Shown here in pieces: positions 44,627 to 52,689 of a DNA stretch of 64,000 nucleotides; the first letter of the stretch is position 1; each line of letters starts with the position of its first letter. This DNA is from an uncultured Winogradskyella sp. Lineage in GTDB: Bacteria > Bacteroidota > Bacteroidia > Flavobacteriales > Flavobacteriaceae. Both the position numbers and the translations under genes were made by a program. The DNA is taken from contig CAJXLB010000001.1 of assembly GCA_913055905.1 (NCBI GenBank), positions 1-64,000 on the forward strand. The letters are read 5' to 3'. The notes beneath the pieces are model-generated. The model saw only the letters and a program-made list of their open reading frames with translations, made no database searches and had not been told where the DNA came from.

Positions 44627-45187
44627 CTATTTTTCTAATTCTGCCTTTAGTTTTTCAACATAAGCAACGACTTGCCAACGCTCTTCCTCGTTAAGCTGAT
44701 TGGCATAAGAACCCATAGTATTCTTTCCGTAGTAAATCACATGGTAAATACTACCAGTTGTTATGGCTCTACCAGCATCAGCGTAACTAGGGACACCTAA
44801 AATTTTCTCGCGTTTCACCAAGGTACCTTGACCTGCGCCTTTTGTACCGTGACAAATGCCACAGTATACATCATATAATTCCTTACCTCTTTCATAATCT
44901 ACCTGCAAGGAATCCATTGGGCTAACTAAATTGGCTTTTGCGGCTTCGTAACCTTCATTGGTATCTTCATATTCATAAGGCATGAAACCACCTCTAGGTA
45001 TGGTTCCTTCAGCAGGAAGCTGTGCTTCAATACCGTTGGCAAAAGCATCAGATTCTTGATAAGCTTCATAGCTCACAGGTTCGTACATATTAGGCATGTA
45101 TTGATAGTTTCGGCTTGTCTTATTGTTACACGACGACAAACTAAATACCACAAGTAATGCTAGAATATATTTCAAAAATGTTTTCAT
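44627..45187 (-). CDS. actE: ActE, monoheme cytochrome c lipoprotein of Alternative Complex III
   Basis: The protein has a lipoprotein signal (MKTFLKYILALLVVFSLSSC, lipidated Cys) and one c-type heme motif CGICHGTKGAGQG, with an axial-ligand Met candidate in KNTMGSYANQLNEEERW. I place the start at 45187; the longer reading frame to 45214 overlaps actD and adds residues before the signal. About 186 residues. It is the electron-exit cytochrome anchored outside the inner membrane in this complex. Confidence 0.94.
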   Translation of the reverse strand: MKTFLKYILALLVVFSLSSCNNKTSRNYQYMPNMYEPVSYEAYQESDAFANGIEAQLPAEGTIPRGGFMPYEYEDTNEGYEAAKANLVSPMDSLQVDYERGKELYDVYCGICHGTKGAGQGTLVKREKILGVPSYADAGRAITTGSIYHVIYYGKNTMGSYANQLNEEERWQVVAYVEKLKAELEK

Positions 45188-45188
45188 A

Positions 45189-45728
45189 TTAATGTGCGTC
45201 TTCGTCTTTATCAATAATATTTATTTCTACAGCTCCCGTTTCCTTTAACAAGTTGGTCAGTGCATCTTCATTGTTATGCACTGCGATTTCCATTAAAAAA
45301 TGGTCGTCAGTTGTTCTCGGGTCTGGATTTTCAGCCTTTTTAAATGGCCACATTCTACTTCTTAGGTAAAAGGTAATTACCATAAGGTGTGCCGCAAAGA
45401 AAACAGTTAACTCAAACATAATTGGAACGAAAGCTGGCATATTCTCTAAATAACTAAAGCTAGGTTTGCCTCCAATATCTTGCGGCCAGTCTTCAATCAT
45501 GATAAAATTCATCATCAATATGGCCACCGTAAGACCAACACAGCCATACAAAAAGGATGTTATGGCAATCCTTGTTGGCGCTAATCCCATGGCTTTATCT
45601 AAACCATGCACGGGAAAAGGTGTATATATTTCCTCAATGTGATGCTTTTCGGCCTTAACTTTCTTTACGGCCGACATTAAAACATCATCATCTGTATAAA
45701 TAGCATGAACTACTTTTGAAGCTTCCAT
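45189..45728 (-). CDS. actD: ActD, DUF3341 subunit of Alternative Complex III
   Basis: ActD is a small membrane subunit of ACIII without redox groups. The 179 residues follow the DUF3341 pattern: a soluble start (VVHAIYTDDDVLMSAVKKVK, HIEEIYTPFPVHGLDKAMGL) and then two helices (SFLYGCVGLTVAILMMNFIM and a second near MFELTVFFAAHLMVITFYL). It sits between actC and actE with no space, as in other ACIII operons. Confidence 0.95.
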   Translation of the reverse strand: MEASKVVHAIYTDDDVLMSAVKKVKAEKHHIEEIYTPFPVHGLDKAMGLAPTRIAITSFLYGCVGLTVAILMMNFIMIEDWPQDIGGKPSFSYLENMPAFVPIMFELTVFFAAHLMVITFYLRSRMWPFKKAENPDPRTTDDHFLMEIAVHNNEDALTNLLKETGAVEINIIDKDEDAH

Positions 45729-45737
45729 AGACTATAG

Positions 45738-47471
45738 TTAGTTATTTAATAATTTTTTTGCCTGCCCTGACCAATCATCACGTTCTGCCCTACCTGGGAA
45801 AGATCCTGTGATTGAATCTAACAAATCGTATTCTTTCTTTGTCATTTTACTTACTTGCAGGTAAGTGAAAATTCCAATACTATTAAGCACCTCTTCCATT
45901 TTTGGACCGATACCGTTAATTACTTTTAGGTCGTCAGCAGTTTGTGTTTCTTTATCAAAGGTACCTATACCCTCAAATAAAGCGCTTAATTTCTCTTCCT
46001 TTCCGTTACCCTCATCTGTTGCCGTAGTGTTTACAACTGTAGCAGCTTGAGAGGTTCTTTCATCTGTACCAGTACCAACAAGGCTTCCGCCACTTTCCCT
46101 AATGCGCTTGTAACGCTCACCAGATGATTTTAATATTGTTTTTACCTCTGCTTGTGCAATAACCGGGAATGTACGCGAATACAATAGGAACAACACAAAG
46201 AAGAATCCAATTGTACCGATGAATATTCCAATATCTACGAAGGTTGGTGAGAACATTGTCCAAGAAGATGGCAAATAATCTCTGTGAAGTGAGGTAACGA
46301 TAATTACGAAACGCTCAAACCACATCCCGATATTTACTACGATTGAGATAAAGAACGAGAACATGATACTTGTTCTTAATTTTTTGAACCACATAAACTG
46401 TGGTGAGAATACGTTACAGGTCATCATTGCCCAGTAGGCCCACCAGTAAGGTCCTGTTGCTCTATTTAAGAAGGCATATTGCTCATACTCAACGCCAGAA
46501 TACCAAGCGATAAAAAGCTCGGTAATGTATGCCACACCAACAATAGAACCAGTAATCATAATAACGATATTCATCAATTCTATGTGCTGTACAGTGATGT
46601 AATCTTCTAAGTTACACACCTTTCTCATGATGATAAGCAAGGTATTTACCATAGCAAATCCCGAGAAGATCGCACCTGCAACGAAGTATGGTGGGAATAT
46701 GGTGGTATGCCACCCAGGAATGACAGACGTTGCGAAGTCAAAGGATACGATGGTGTGTACCGAAAGTACAAGTGGTGTTGCCAAACCTGCAAGAACCAAG
46801 GATACTTCCTCAAAACGTTGCCAATCCTTTGCTCTACCAGACCATCCAAAACTTATTAAAGAATAAATCTTCTTTTGGAACGGCTTCACTGCTCTATCCC
46901 TAATCATGGCAAAATCCGGTAACAACCCTGTCCACCAGAACACAAGTGATACCGATAGATACGTTGAAATTGCAAATACGTCCCACAATAGCGGTGAGTT
47001 AAAGTTCACCCATAAAGAACCGAATTGGTTTGGAATTGGTAATACCCAATATGCCAACCATGGACGACCCATGTGAATAATTGGGAAAAGTCCTGCTTGC
47101 ACAACCGAGAAAATTGTCATGGCCTCTGCCGAGCGGTTAATTGCCATTCTCCATTTTTGCCTGAACAGAAGTAGTACGGCCGAAATCAGAGTTCCTGCGT
47201 GACCAATACCTACCCACCAAACAAAATTGGTAATATCCCAGGCCCAGTTTACGGTTTTATTGAGACCCCAAACTCCAATACCAGTAGAAATGGTATAAAT
47301 AATACACCCTATTCCCCAAAGAAAGGCTACCAAAGAAATACTAAAAACAATCCACCAAGCTTTATTGGCATTACCTTCTACAGGTCTGGCCACATCCACA
47401 GTAACATCGTGATAGGATTTTTCTCCGGTTACTAAAGGTCTTCTAATAGGTGCTTCGTAATGAGACGCCAT
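45738..47471 (-). CDS. actC: ActC, NrfD-type membrane subunit with C-terminal helix-hairpin-helix extension
   Basis: ActC is the NrfD/PsrC-type polytopic subunit that binds quinol. Residues 1-465 hold about ten helices with typical phrases (FVWWVGIGHAGTLISAVLLL, PIIHMGRPWLAYWVLP, WHTTIFPPYFVAGAIFSGF). After a Gly-Thr-rich linker, residues about 512-577 form a helix-hairpin-helix-like domain (LKVINGIGPKMEEVLNSIGI, then SFPGRAERDDWSGQAKKLL). This domain is the one often fused to NuoE or ribosomal L21; its presence in ActC is unexpected for a respiratory subunit. The start is 28 bases after actB. Confidence 0.94.
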   Translation of the reverse strand: MASHYEAPIRRPLVTGEKSYHDVTVDVARPVEGNANKAWWIVFSISLVAFLWGIGCIIYTISTGIGVWGLNKTVNWAWDITNFVWWVGIGHAGTLISAVLLLFRQKWRMAINRSAEAMTIFSVVQAGLFPIIHMGRPWLAYWVLPIPNQFGSLWVNFNSPLLWDVFAISTYLSVSLVFWWTGLLPDFAMIRDRAVKPFQKKIYSLISFGWSGRAKDWQRFEEVSLVLAGLATPLVLSVHTIVSFDFATSVIPGWHTTIFPPYFVAGAIFSGFAMVNTLLIIMRKVCNLEDYITVQHIELMNIVIMITGSIVGVAYITELFIAWYSGVEYEQYAFLNRATGPYWWAYWAMMTCNVFSPQFMWFKKLRTSIMFSFFISIVVNIGMWFERFVIIVTSLHRDYLPSSWTMFSPTFVDIGIFIGTIGFFFVLFLLYSRTFPVIAQAEVKTILKSSGERYKRIRESGGSLVGTGTDERTSQAATVVNTTATDEGNGKEEKLSALFEGIGTFDKETQTADDLKVINGIGPKMEEVLNSIGIFTYLQVSKMTKKEYDLLDSITGSFPGRAERDDWSGQAKKLLNN

Positions 47472-47498
47472 AATTATATAATTGATTCTTTAATTTAG

Positions 47499-50400
47499 TT
47501 ATGCTTTTGCTGTGTTTCTCACTTTTGTTTGATAAACCACATTCGGTTTAGTTCCTACATGCTCTAATAAGTGGTACGCTCTATCGTCTTCTTTCAATTC
47601 AGCAATCTTGCTGCTCTTATCATTGATATCTCCAAACACCATAGCGCCATTGCCACATGCTGCAGAACACGCAGTCTGGAATTCGCCGTCCTCAACTGGA
47701 CGTCCAGCACGCTTCGCATCCAATATCGTTTTTTGAGTTTTCTGGATACAGAATGAACATTTCTCCATAACCCCTCTAGAACGTACGGTTACGTCTGGAT
47801 TAAGAACCATTCGGCCTAAATCGTCATTCATGTAATAATCAAACTCATCATTCTTATTGTATAAGAACCAGTTAAAGCGTCTTACCTTATAAGGACAGTT
47901 ATTAGCACAGTAACGCGTACCAACACAACGGTTGTAAGCCATGTGGTTTTGTCCCTGACGGCTATGCACTGTTGCTGCAACAGGACAAACCGTTTCACAA
48001 GGCGCGTGATTACAATGCTGACACATTACCGGTTGAAAAGCTACTTGTGGGTTGTCCGCTGGATTCTCCATTTCGCCAAATTCGCTCAAAGAGCTGCTCA
48101 ATCCAGAAATATTGTCTTTTTTCTCATTATCGCCTTCAAACGACTCTTGAGACGAGTAGTATCTATCTATTCGTAGCCAGTGCATATCGCGACTACGACG
48201 CATTTCTGATTTTCCAACTACAGGAACGTTATTCTCAGCGTGACAAGCTATCACACAAGCGCCACAACCTGTACATGCATTTAAATCTATGGATAGATTG
48301 AAATGATGACCTATTGAACGATCAAAAGAATCCCAAATGTCAACATCAGGAGATGTTACTGGAGTCTCTATATGATCTTTAGATACTTTTGGAACAGCAT
48401 TCCAGTATTCTTTATCTTTTGTGTTGAAAATCTCAAGCGTGGTTTCCTTAATGATATCTCCTCTACCCATTAAGGTATTGTGGAGCTGTACACAGGCAAA
48501 CTCATGCATTCCCGAAGCTTTCTCTATACTAACGTTTTGTACCGAACTAAAATTCTGGTACAATGGATAAGCATTTACTCCAGTTTGCATTTCCTCCTTC
48601 AATCCTTTAGTCTTTCCGTAACCAAAAGCCAATCCAACTGTACCTTTAGCTTGGCCAGGTTGAATAATTACCGGAACATTAGATACTGTTGTCCCATTTA
48701 CGGTAACATTGGCATATGATCCGTTAAGACCTCCATTGGCCACATTCTCATTGACCAATCCCATTGCGTCCGCATCAGATTTCGATACAGTTAAATAGTT
48801 GTCCCAAGAAGTTCTTGTTATTGGATCTGGAAACTCTTGCAACCAAGGGTTATTAGCTTGCTGGCCATCTCCCATTCCAACCTTTGGATAAAGGATAAGC
48901 TCCATACCATTGGACTTTGAAGATGCTGCTAAAGCCCTTGCTGCATTTCCGCTAGGTACTTCTTCACTATCTTCAGCTTCTGAATTATTGCCGTCTAAAA
49001 TGTCATACGCTCCCATTTCATCGTAAGAAGAGACAAAGACACCATCTTGAACCGCTTTATTAAATGATTCTCCGTTTAGTATATCTTCTGACCATATTTG
49101 TTTAATATAATCACGATAGGTTTGTTCATTAGCTGTCCAACCCATCAAGACTTCTTGAAACTGTTTTGTGTCAAACAGTGGTCTTATGGTCGGTTGCATT
49201 ACACTGTAATGACCCTTTTTAAACTCGTAGTCACCCCAAGATTCTAAATAATGTGGTGTTGCTGCGATGTATTGACATTCTGAAGCCGTTTCATCCTCTT
49301 TCATGGAGAAGGCTATAGAAAGTTCTGTCTTCTTTAGGCCTTCAGCAAAATCAGAACTATTAGGTAAGGTATACATTGGGTTAACACCAGCCATTATGAT
49401 TGCGGCAACTTTTCCCGCTTTCATATCTTTAATCAACCTCATTACCTGATTATCGTCACCGCGTCTCGTTTTTACGGTTGTTTTAGGGTCAAATGCTTTA
49501 CTTTTAAGGTATTCATTCAACTCCAACACTACCGTTTGTGCATTCACGTCCTGCAATCCTGTTACTACTACGGCGTTGCTTCCTGCCTTACTTATTTCTG
49601 AAGCTGCACTTCTCACGGCTTTATCCAATGCTTCAGGCAAACTGCCACCTACTGCGCTGCCAGTAACATAACTGTATAACTTAGCTAGGGCTAATTTCTG
49701 CTCGGCTACCGTCATAGGCACACGCATATCTGCGTTTGCGCCCGAAAGACTCATGTTAGCCTCAAATTGAATATGGCGTGACATTTTTCCATTTGCAGGA
49801 ATACGATTCTTGGCATAGCCAGACTCGTATCCACCGCCTTGCCAATCGCCAAGGAAATCTGCTCCTACTGAAACAATCGTTGATGCCTTGGAGAAATCAT
49901 AATTCGCCATGGCACGCTCACCATACTTCGCTTGGAATGCAGCAAGTGTTTTAGATTCTGATATAGCATCATATTCTACATGACGCACATTGGTAAATAC
50001 TTCTTTAAAATCGGCAATTAAATTTCTTGTCGAAGGACTGGCAAATGTCTGTGTTAGAATGGCAATCTCTTTTCCTTCTGCCTTAATAGCATCAAGTTTA
50101 GAAGTGGTCTCAGACATAAAGGTATCCCAAGAGATTTCAGAACCTTCCTTCATTGGAGCTTTAACCCTCAAACTATCGTATAGCCCTAATATTGAAGCAT
50201 GCACCCTAGCATTTGCCATGCCATTAGTAGCTGCATCTGTATTATTCTCAATTTTTATAGGTCTACCTTCCCTTGTTTTTACAAGAATACTTGCAAAATC
50301 GTAGCCATCTGCAATAGTGGTTGCATAGTAATTGGCAACGCCAGGAATAATTTCCTTAGGCTGAACCACATAAGGAATAGACTTTATTACAGGTCCCTCA

Positions 50401-50612
50401 CATGCTGCTAAAGATGCTGCGGCCGTGCTGAAGCCTACATATTTTAAGAAATCTCTTCGAGAAGTGGATGAGGACTCCAAAGAAGCCTTATCACCTAAAA
50501 ACTCGTCTGTTGGGATTTCTTCTACAAACTCATTCTGTTGAAGCGTCTCAACTATAGAACTGTTTTCGTTCAGTTCTTCAACACTTTTCCAGTATTTCTT
50601 GTTTGATGACAT
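47499..50612 (-). CDS. actB: ActB, molybdopterin-oxidoreductase-like Fe-S subunit of Alternative Complex III
   Basis: ActB is a fusion of a MoCo-oxidoreductase-like domain (about 75-720, thought to have lost the cofactor) and a four-cluster ferredoxin domain. The N-terminus carries a twin-arginine motif (SRRDFLKYVG) and a lipoprotein-like LAAC. Cluster motifs are DLNACTGCGACVIACHAENN, MCQHCNHAPCETVCP, RCVGTRYCANNCPYKVRRF, and EKCSFCIQKTQ with a later CSAACGNGA. The 1037 residues are typical. It is the largest ACIII subunit and wires ActC to the cytochromes. Confidence 0.97.
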   Translation of the reverse strand: MSSNKKYWKSVEELNENSSIVETLQQNEFVEEIPTDEFLGDKASLESSSTSRRDFLKYVGFSTAAASLAACEGPVIKSIPYVVQPKEIIPGVANYYATTIADGYDFASILVKTREGRPIKIENNTDAATNGMANARVHASILGLYDSLRVKAPMKEGSEISWDTFMSETTSKLDAIKAEGKEIAILTQTFASPSTRNLIADFKEVFTNVRHVEYDAISESKTLAAFQAKYGERAMANYDFSKASTIVSVGADFLGDWQGGGYESGYAKNRIPANGKMSRHIQFEANMSLSGANADMRVPMTVAEQKLALAKLYSYVTGSAVGGSLPEALDKAVRSAASEISKAGSNAVVVTGLQDVNAQTVVLELNEYLKSKAFDPKTTVKTRRGDDNQVMRLIKDMKAGKVAAIIMAGVNPMYTLPNSSDFAEGLKKTELSIAFSMKEDETASECQYIAATPHYLESWGDYEFKKGHYSVMQPTIRPLFDTKQFQEVLMGWTANEQTYRDYIKQIWSEDILNGESFNKAVQDGVFVSSYDEMGAYDILDGNNSEAEDSEEVPSGNAARALAASSKSNGMELILYPKVGMGDGQQANNPWLQEFPDPITRTSWDNYLTVSKSDADAMGLVNENVANGGLNGSYANVTVNGTTVSNVPVIIQPGQAKGTVGLAFGYGKTKGLKEEMQTGVNAYPLYQNFSSVQNVSIEKASGMHEFACVQLHNTLMGRGDIIKETTLEIFNTKDKEYWNAVPKVSKDHIETPVTSPDVDIWDSFDRSIGHHFNLSIDLNACTGCGACVIACHAENNVPVVGKSEMRRSRDMHWLRIDRYYSSQESFEGDNEKKDNISGLSSSLSEFGEMENPADNPQVAFQPVMCQHCNHAPCETVCPVAATVHSRQGQNHMAYNRCVGTRYCANNCPYKVRRFNWFLYNKNDEFDYYMNDDLGRMVLNPDVTVRSRGVMEKCSFCIQKTQKTILDAKRAGRPVEDGEFQTACSAACGNGAMVFGDINDKSSKIAELKEDDRAYHLLEHVGTKPNVVYQTKVRNTAKA

Positions 50613-50640
50613 ATATCTATGAATTACTTCTAATTAATAA

Positions 50641-51960
50641 TTAATAGTGGCACTTACCACATTCTAAGCCGCCCATCTGAGCTGCTGTTAACTGCTCTAC
50701 ACCGTACTTTTTAGATAACTCTTCATGGATTTTGGCATAGTAGCCGTTATCCTGCACATTTACGTTTGTTTCCCTGTGACAGTTGATACACCATCCCATG
50801 GTAAGCGGTGCGTGCTGATACATAATTTCCATTTCTTCAACCGGCCCATGACATGTTTGACACTCTACTCCTGCCACAGAAACGTGCTGCGCATGATTAA
50901 AGTAAGCCAAGTCTGGCAGGTTGTGAATTCGTATCCATTCAACTGGAGAGGTTTCTCCCGTATACGATTGGGTACTTTCATCCCAACCTACGGCTTTATA
51001 TAGTTTTTGAATTTCGGCATTGTAATCGACACCGTATTCATTAATTCCTTCTTGCTGGGTCGCTTCTGCTACTTGTCCAATCGCTTTATGACAATTCATA
51101 CAAATATTAAGCGATGGAATACCTGAATGTTTGGAAACACGTGCCGATGAGTGACAATATTTACAGTCAATACCATTTTCACCAGCGTGGATTCTGTGCG
51201 AATAGTGAATAGGCTGTACTGGCTCATAGCCTTGGTCTACACCAACTTGCATTAAATAACCATAAACAAAATAAGCACTACCTAAAAGGAAGAAAATAGA
51301 GGTAACCAAAACCAAGAATTGATTTTGCACAAAGGCCTTCCATAAGGGCAAACGCTTTTCGTCTTCCTCAACTACAGGAATACCTTTAGCCTCGGCAAAG
51401 CGGTTTAAGGTGCGCTTAACAACAATAAGCGCCATAGCCAACAAACCAAAAAGCACCGCTAATGCTCCTAAAATAATTTCGTTGGAAATTCCGCCTTGAG
51501 CACCGCCAGCTTGTTCGGCAACTGCAGTTTCTGCAACCGCAGGTGCTGGAGGTGGTGCTGCCGTGTAGGCCAAAATATCTGAAATATCTTGGTCGCTCAA
51601 TTGCGGAAACGCATTCATAGCTACCTGATTCCACTCATTATAAACTTTATTGGCATAGGCGTCACCTGAACTGATTAAGCCAGCACTGTTTCTAATCCAT
51701 TTGTTTAACCATTCTCTGTCAAGACCTTCTTCTTCGTACAAACGCTGCTCTACGTTGGCCAGAGCGGGACCAGTCATAGGTTTATTTAATCTATGACATG
51801 CCGCACAATTGGCATTAAATAGCGATTTTCCGTTTACAGGATCTCCTGCTGCTTCTGCTGTTTCTTCTTGAGCATTAATAGAAATAGAAAACGTAAGGAA
51901 AAAAATAAAACCGAAACTAAGAATCTTAGAGGTTAAATTACGGTAGATAACGTGTTTCAT
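50641..51960 (-). CDS. actA: ActA, multiheme cytochrome c of Alternative Complex III with N-terminal monoheme domain
   Basis: The mature protein has six c-type heme motifs: one in an N-terminal monoheme domain (CAACH) and five in the C-terminal part (CKYCH, CMNCH, CQTCH, CINCH, CGKCH). Signal peptide and membrane anchor lie at the N-terminus and near residues 150-225. I set the start at 51960 (MKHVIYRNL), giving 439 residues; a frame to 52005 adds 15. ActA accepts electrons from ActB and passes them on; the additional monoheme domain could dock to the oxidase (inference). Confidence 0.95.
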   Translation of the reverse strand: MKHVIYRNLTSKILSFGFIFFLTFSISINAQEETAEAAGDPVNGKSLFNANCAACHRLNKPMTGPALANVEQRLYEEEGLDREWLNKWIRNSAGLISSGDAYANKVYNEWNQVAMNAFPQLSDQDISDILAYTAAPPPAPAVAETAVAEQAGGAQGGISNEIILGALAVLFGLLAMALIVVKRTLNRFAEAKGIPVVEEDEKRLPLWKAFVQNQFLVLVTSIFFLLGSAYFVYGYLMQVGVDQGYEPVQPIHYSHRIHAGENGIDCKYCHSSARVSKHSGIPSLNICMNCHKAIGQVAEATQQEGINEYGVDYNAEIQKLYKAVGWDESTQSYTGETSPVEWIRIHNLPDLAYFNHAQHVSVAGVECQTCHGPVEEMEIMYQHAPLTMGWCINCHRETNVNVQDNGYYAKIHEELSKKYGVEQLTAAQMGGLECGKCHY

Positions 51961-52008
51961 ATTATATGTAGAATTATCTTCTAAAGTTTGGTACGATTTT
52001 TTCAAAAT

Positions 52009-52022
52009 ATGACAAAAGTCAT
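52009..52022. promoter_or_regulatory. Dyad operator candidate (ATGAC-N4-GTCAT) in the actA leader
   Basis: A perfect 5-bp inverted repeat, ATGAC-AAAA-GTCAT, with the 4-base spacing common in Crp/Fnr-family operators (TTGAT or TTGAC half sites). It lies downstream of the likely actA start of transcription, the position of a repressor. The regulator is unknown. Confidence 0.4.
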
Positions 52023-52039
52023 GTTTGTAAAAACTCTTG

Positions 52040-52047
52040 CAAAAGTA
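52040..52047 (-). promoter_or_regulatory. -7 promoter element of the actA operon
   Basis: TACTTTTG on the minus strand fits TAnnTTTG, about 80 bases before the actA start. The upstream TTG is not evident at 20 bases. Confidence 0.4.
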
Positions 52048-52242
52048 AGATATAAAGTCGATTTTAGGAATGTTAGTGAAGTGTTAACATCTAATTTATA
52101 ATAATTCTAAATAAACTAAGTTTCACCCTTTTTATTGAGGCTTAATGGAGCCTATTGACTTATAGCAAAATCTCGTTTAGTTAAGTAAATACCGCTTTTG
52201 CTGCAATATTAAAAAGATGTCTTACGTTTTTAGAAATAACTA

Positions 52243-52250
52243 TACCTTTG
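52243..52250 (+). promoter_or_regulatory. -7 promoter element of the SPOR gene
   Basis: TACCTTTG followed by CA matches TAnnTTTG, 19 bases before the start codon, so the transcript leader would be very short. Confidence 0.5.
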
Positions 52251-52269
52251 CATAAAATATTTAAAATCA

Positions 52270-52641
52270 ATGCGATTAAAGACCTTTTATTTTAGTGTAT
52301 TCTTTTTAGTGTTAGGGACTTTTTTAGTTTCGGCACAAAAGGGCAATGTCTCTATCGATCAACACCCAGACATTAGCAAATTATTGGAGTTTAAAAAAGA
52401 CATTGCCACCGTGAAGATTTACAAAATACAGATTTACCAGAGCGTAGATCCTGACAAGGCACAAGAGGCTAAGGCCGATTTCCTTGACATTTACAGTGAA
52501 TGGCCTGTTGAGATTGAGTGGAACACTCCTAACTACAAAGTTTGGGTTGGTAACTTTGCATCGCGATTGGAAGCCGATCGCGCACTGAAAAAAATCAAGG
52601 AAAATTATATGAATGCCATTGTGTTTCAGCCGAAGTTTTAA
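52270..52641 (+). CDS. Small exported SPOR-like domain protein
   Basis: This 123-residue protein has a signal peptide (about 1-22, ending VSAQ) and a single SPOR-like domain: IATVKIYKIQIYQSVDPDKA, then WPVEIEWNTPNYKVWVGNF, SRLEADRALKKIKENYM and NAIVFQP. SPOR domains bind denuded peptidoglycan at division sites. There is no membrane anchor beyond the signal, so it should be free in the periplasm or lipid-independent. It reads divergently from actA and ends against infB with a shared terminator. Confidence 0.85.
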   Translation: MRLKTFYFSVFFLVLGTFLVSAQKGNVSIDQHPDISKLLEFKKDIATVKIYKIQIYQSVDPDKAQEAKADFLDIYSEWPVEIEWNTPNYKVWVGNFASRLEADRALKKIKENYMNAIVFQPKF

Positions 52642-52651
52642 GGATAAATGA

Positions 52652-52689
52652 TAAAAAAAAGAGCGGTTAATTCACCGCTCTTTTTTTTT
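52652..52689. terminator. Bidirectional terminator between SPOR gene and infB
   Basis: GAGCGGT (52661-52667) and ACCGCTC (52674-52680) form a 7-bp stem with a 6-base loop, flanked by eight or more A's on the left and nine T's on the right. It serves both converging genes, and the T-run touches the infB stop codon. Confidence 0.92.

Larger units (their letters stand above)
51961..52269. other. Divergent intergenic region between actA and the SPOR gene
   Basis: This 309-base gap holds -7 boxes for both genes (52040-52047 for actA, 52243-52250 for SPOR), a dyad-symmetric site at 52009-52022 in the actA leader, and no reading frame of interest. The actA leader would be about 75 bases long. Confidence 0.6.
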
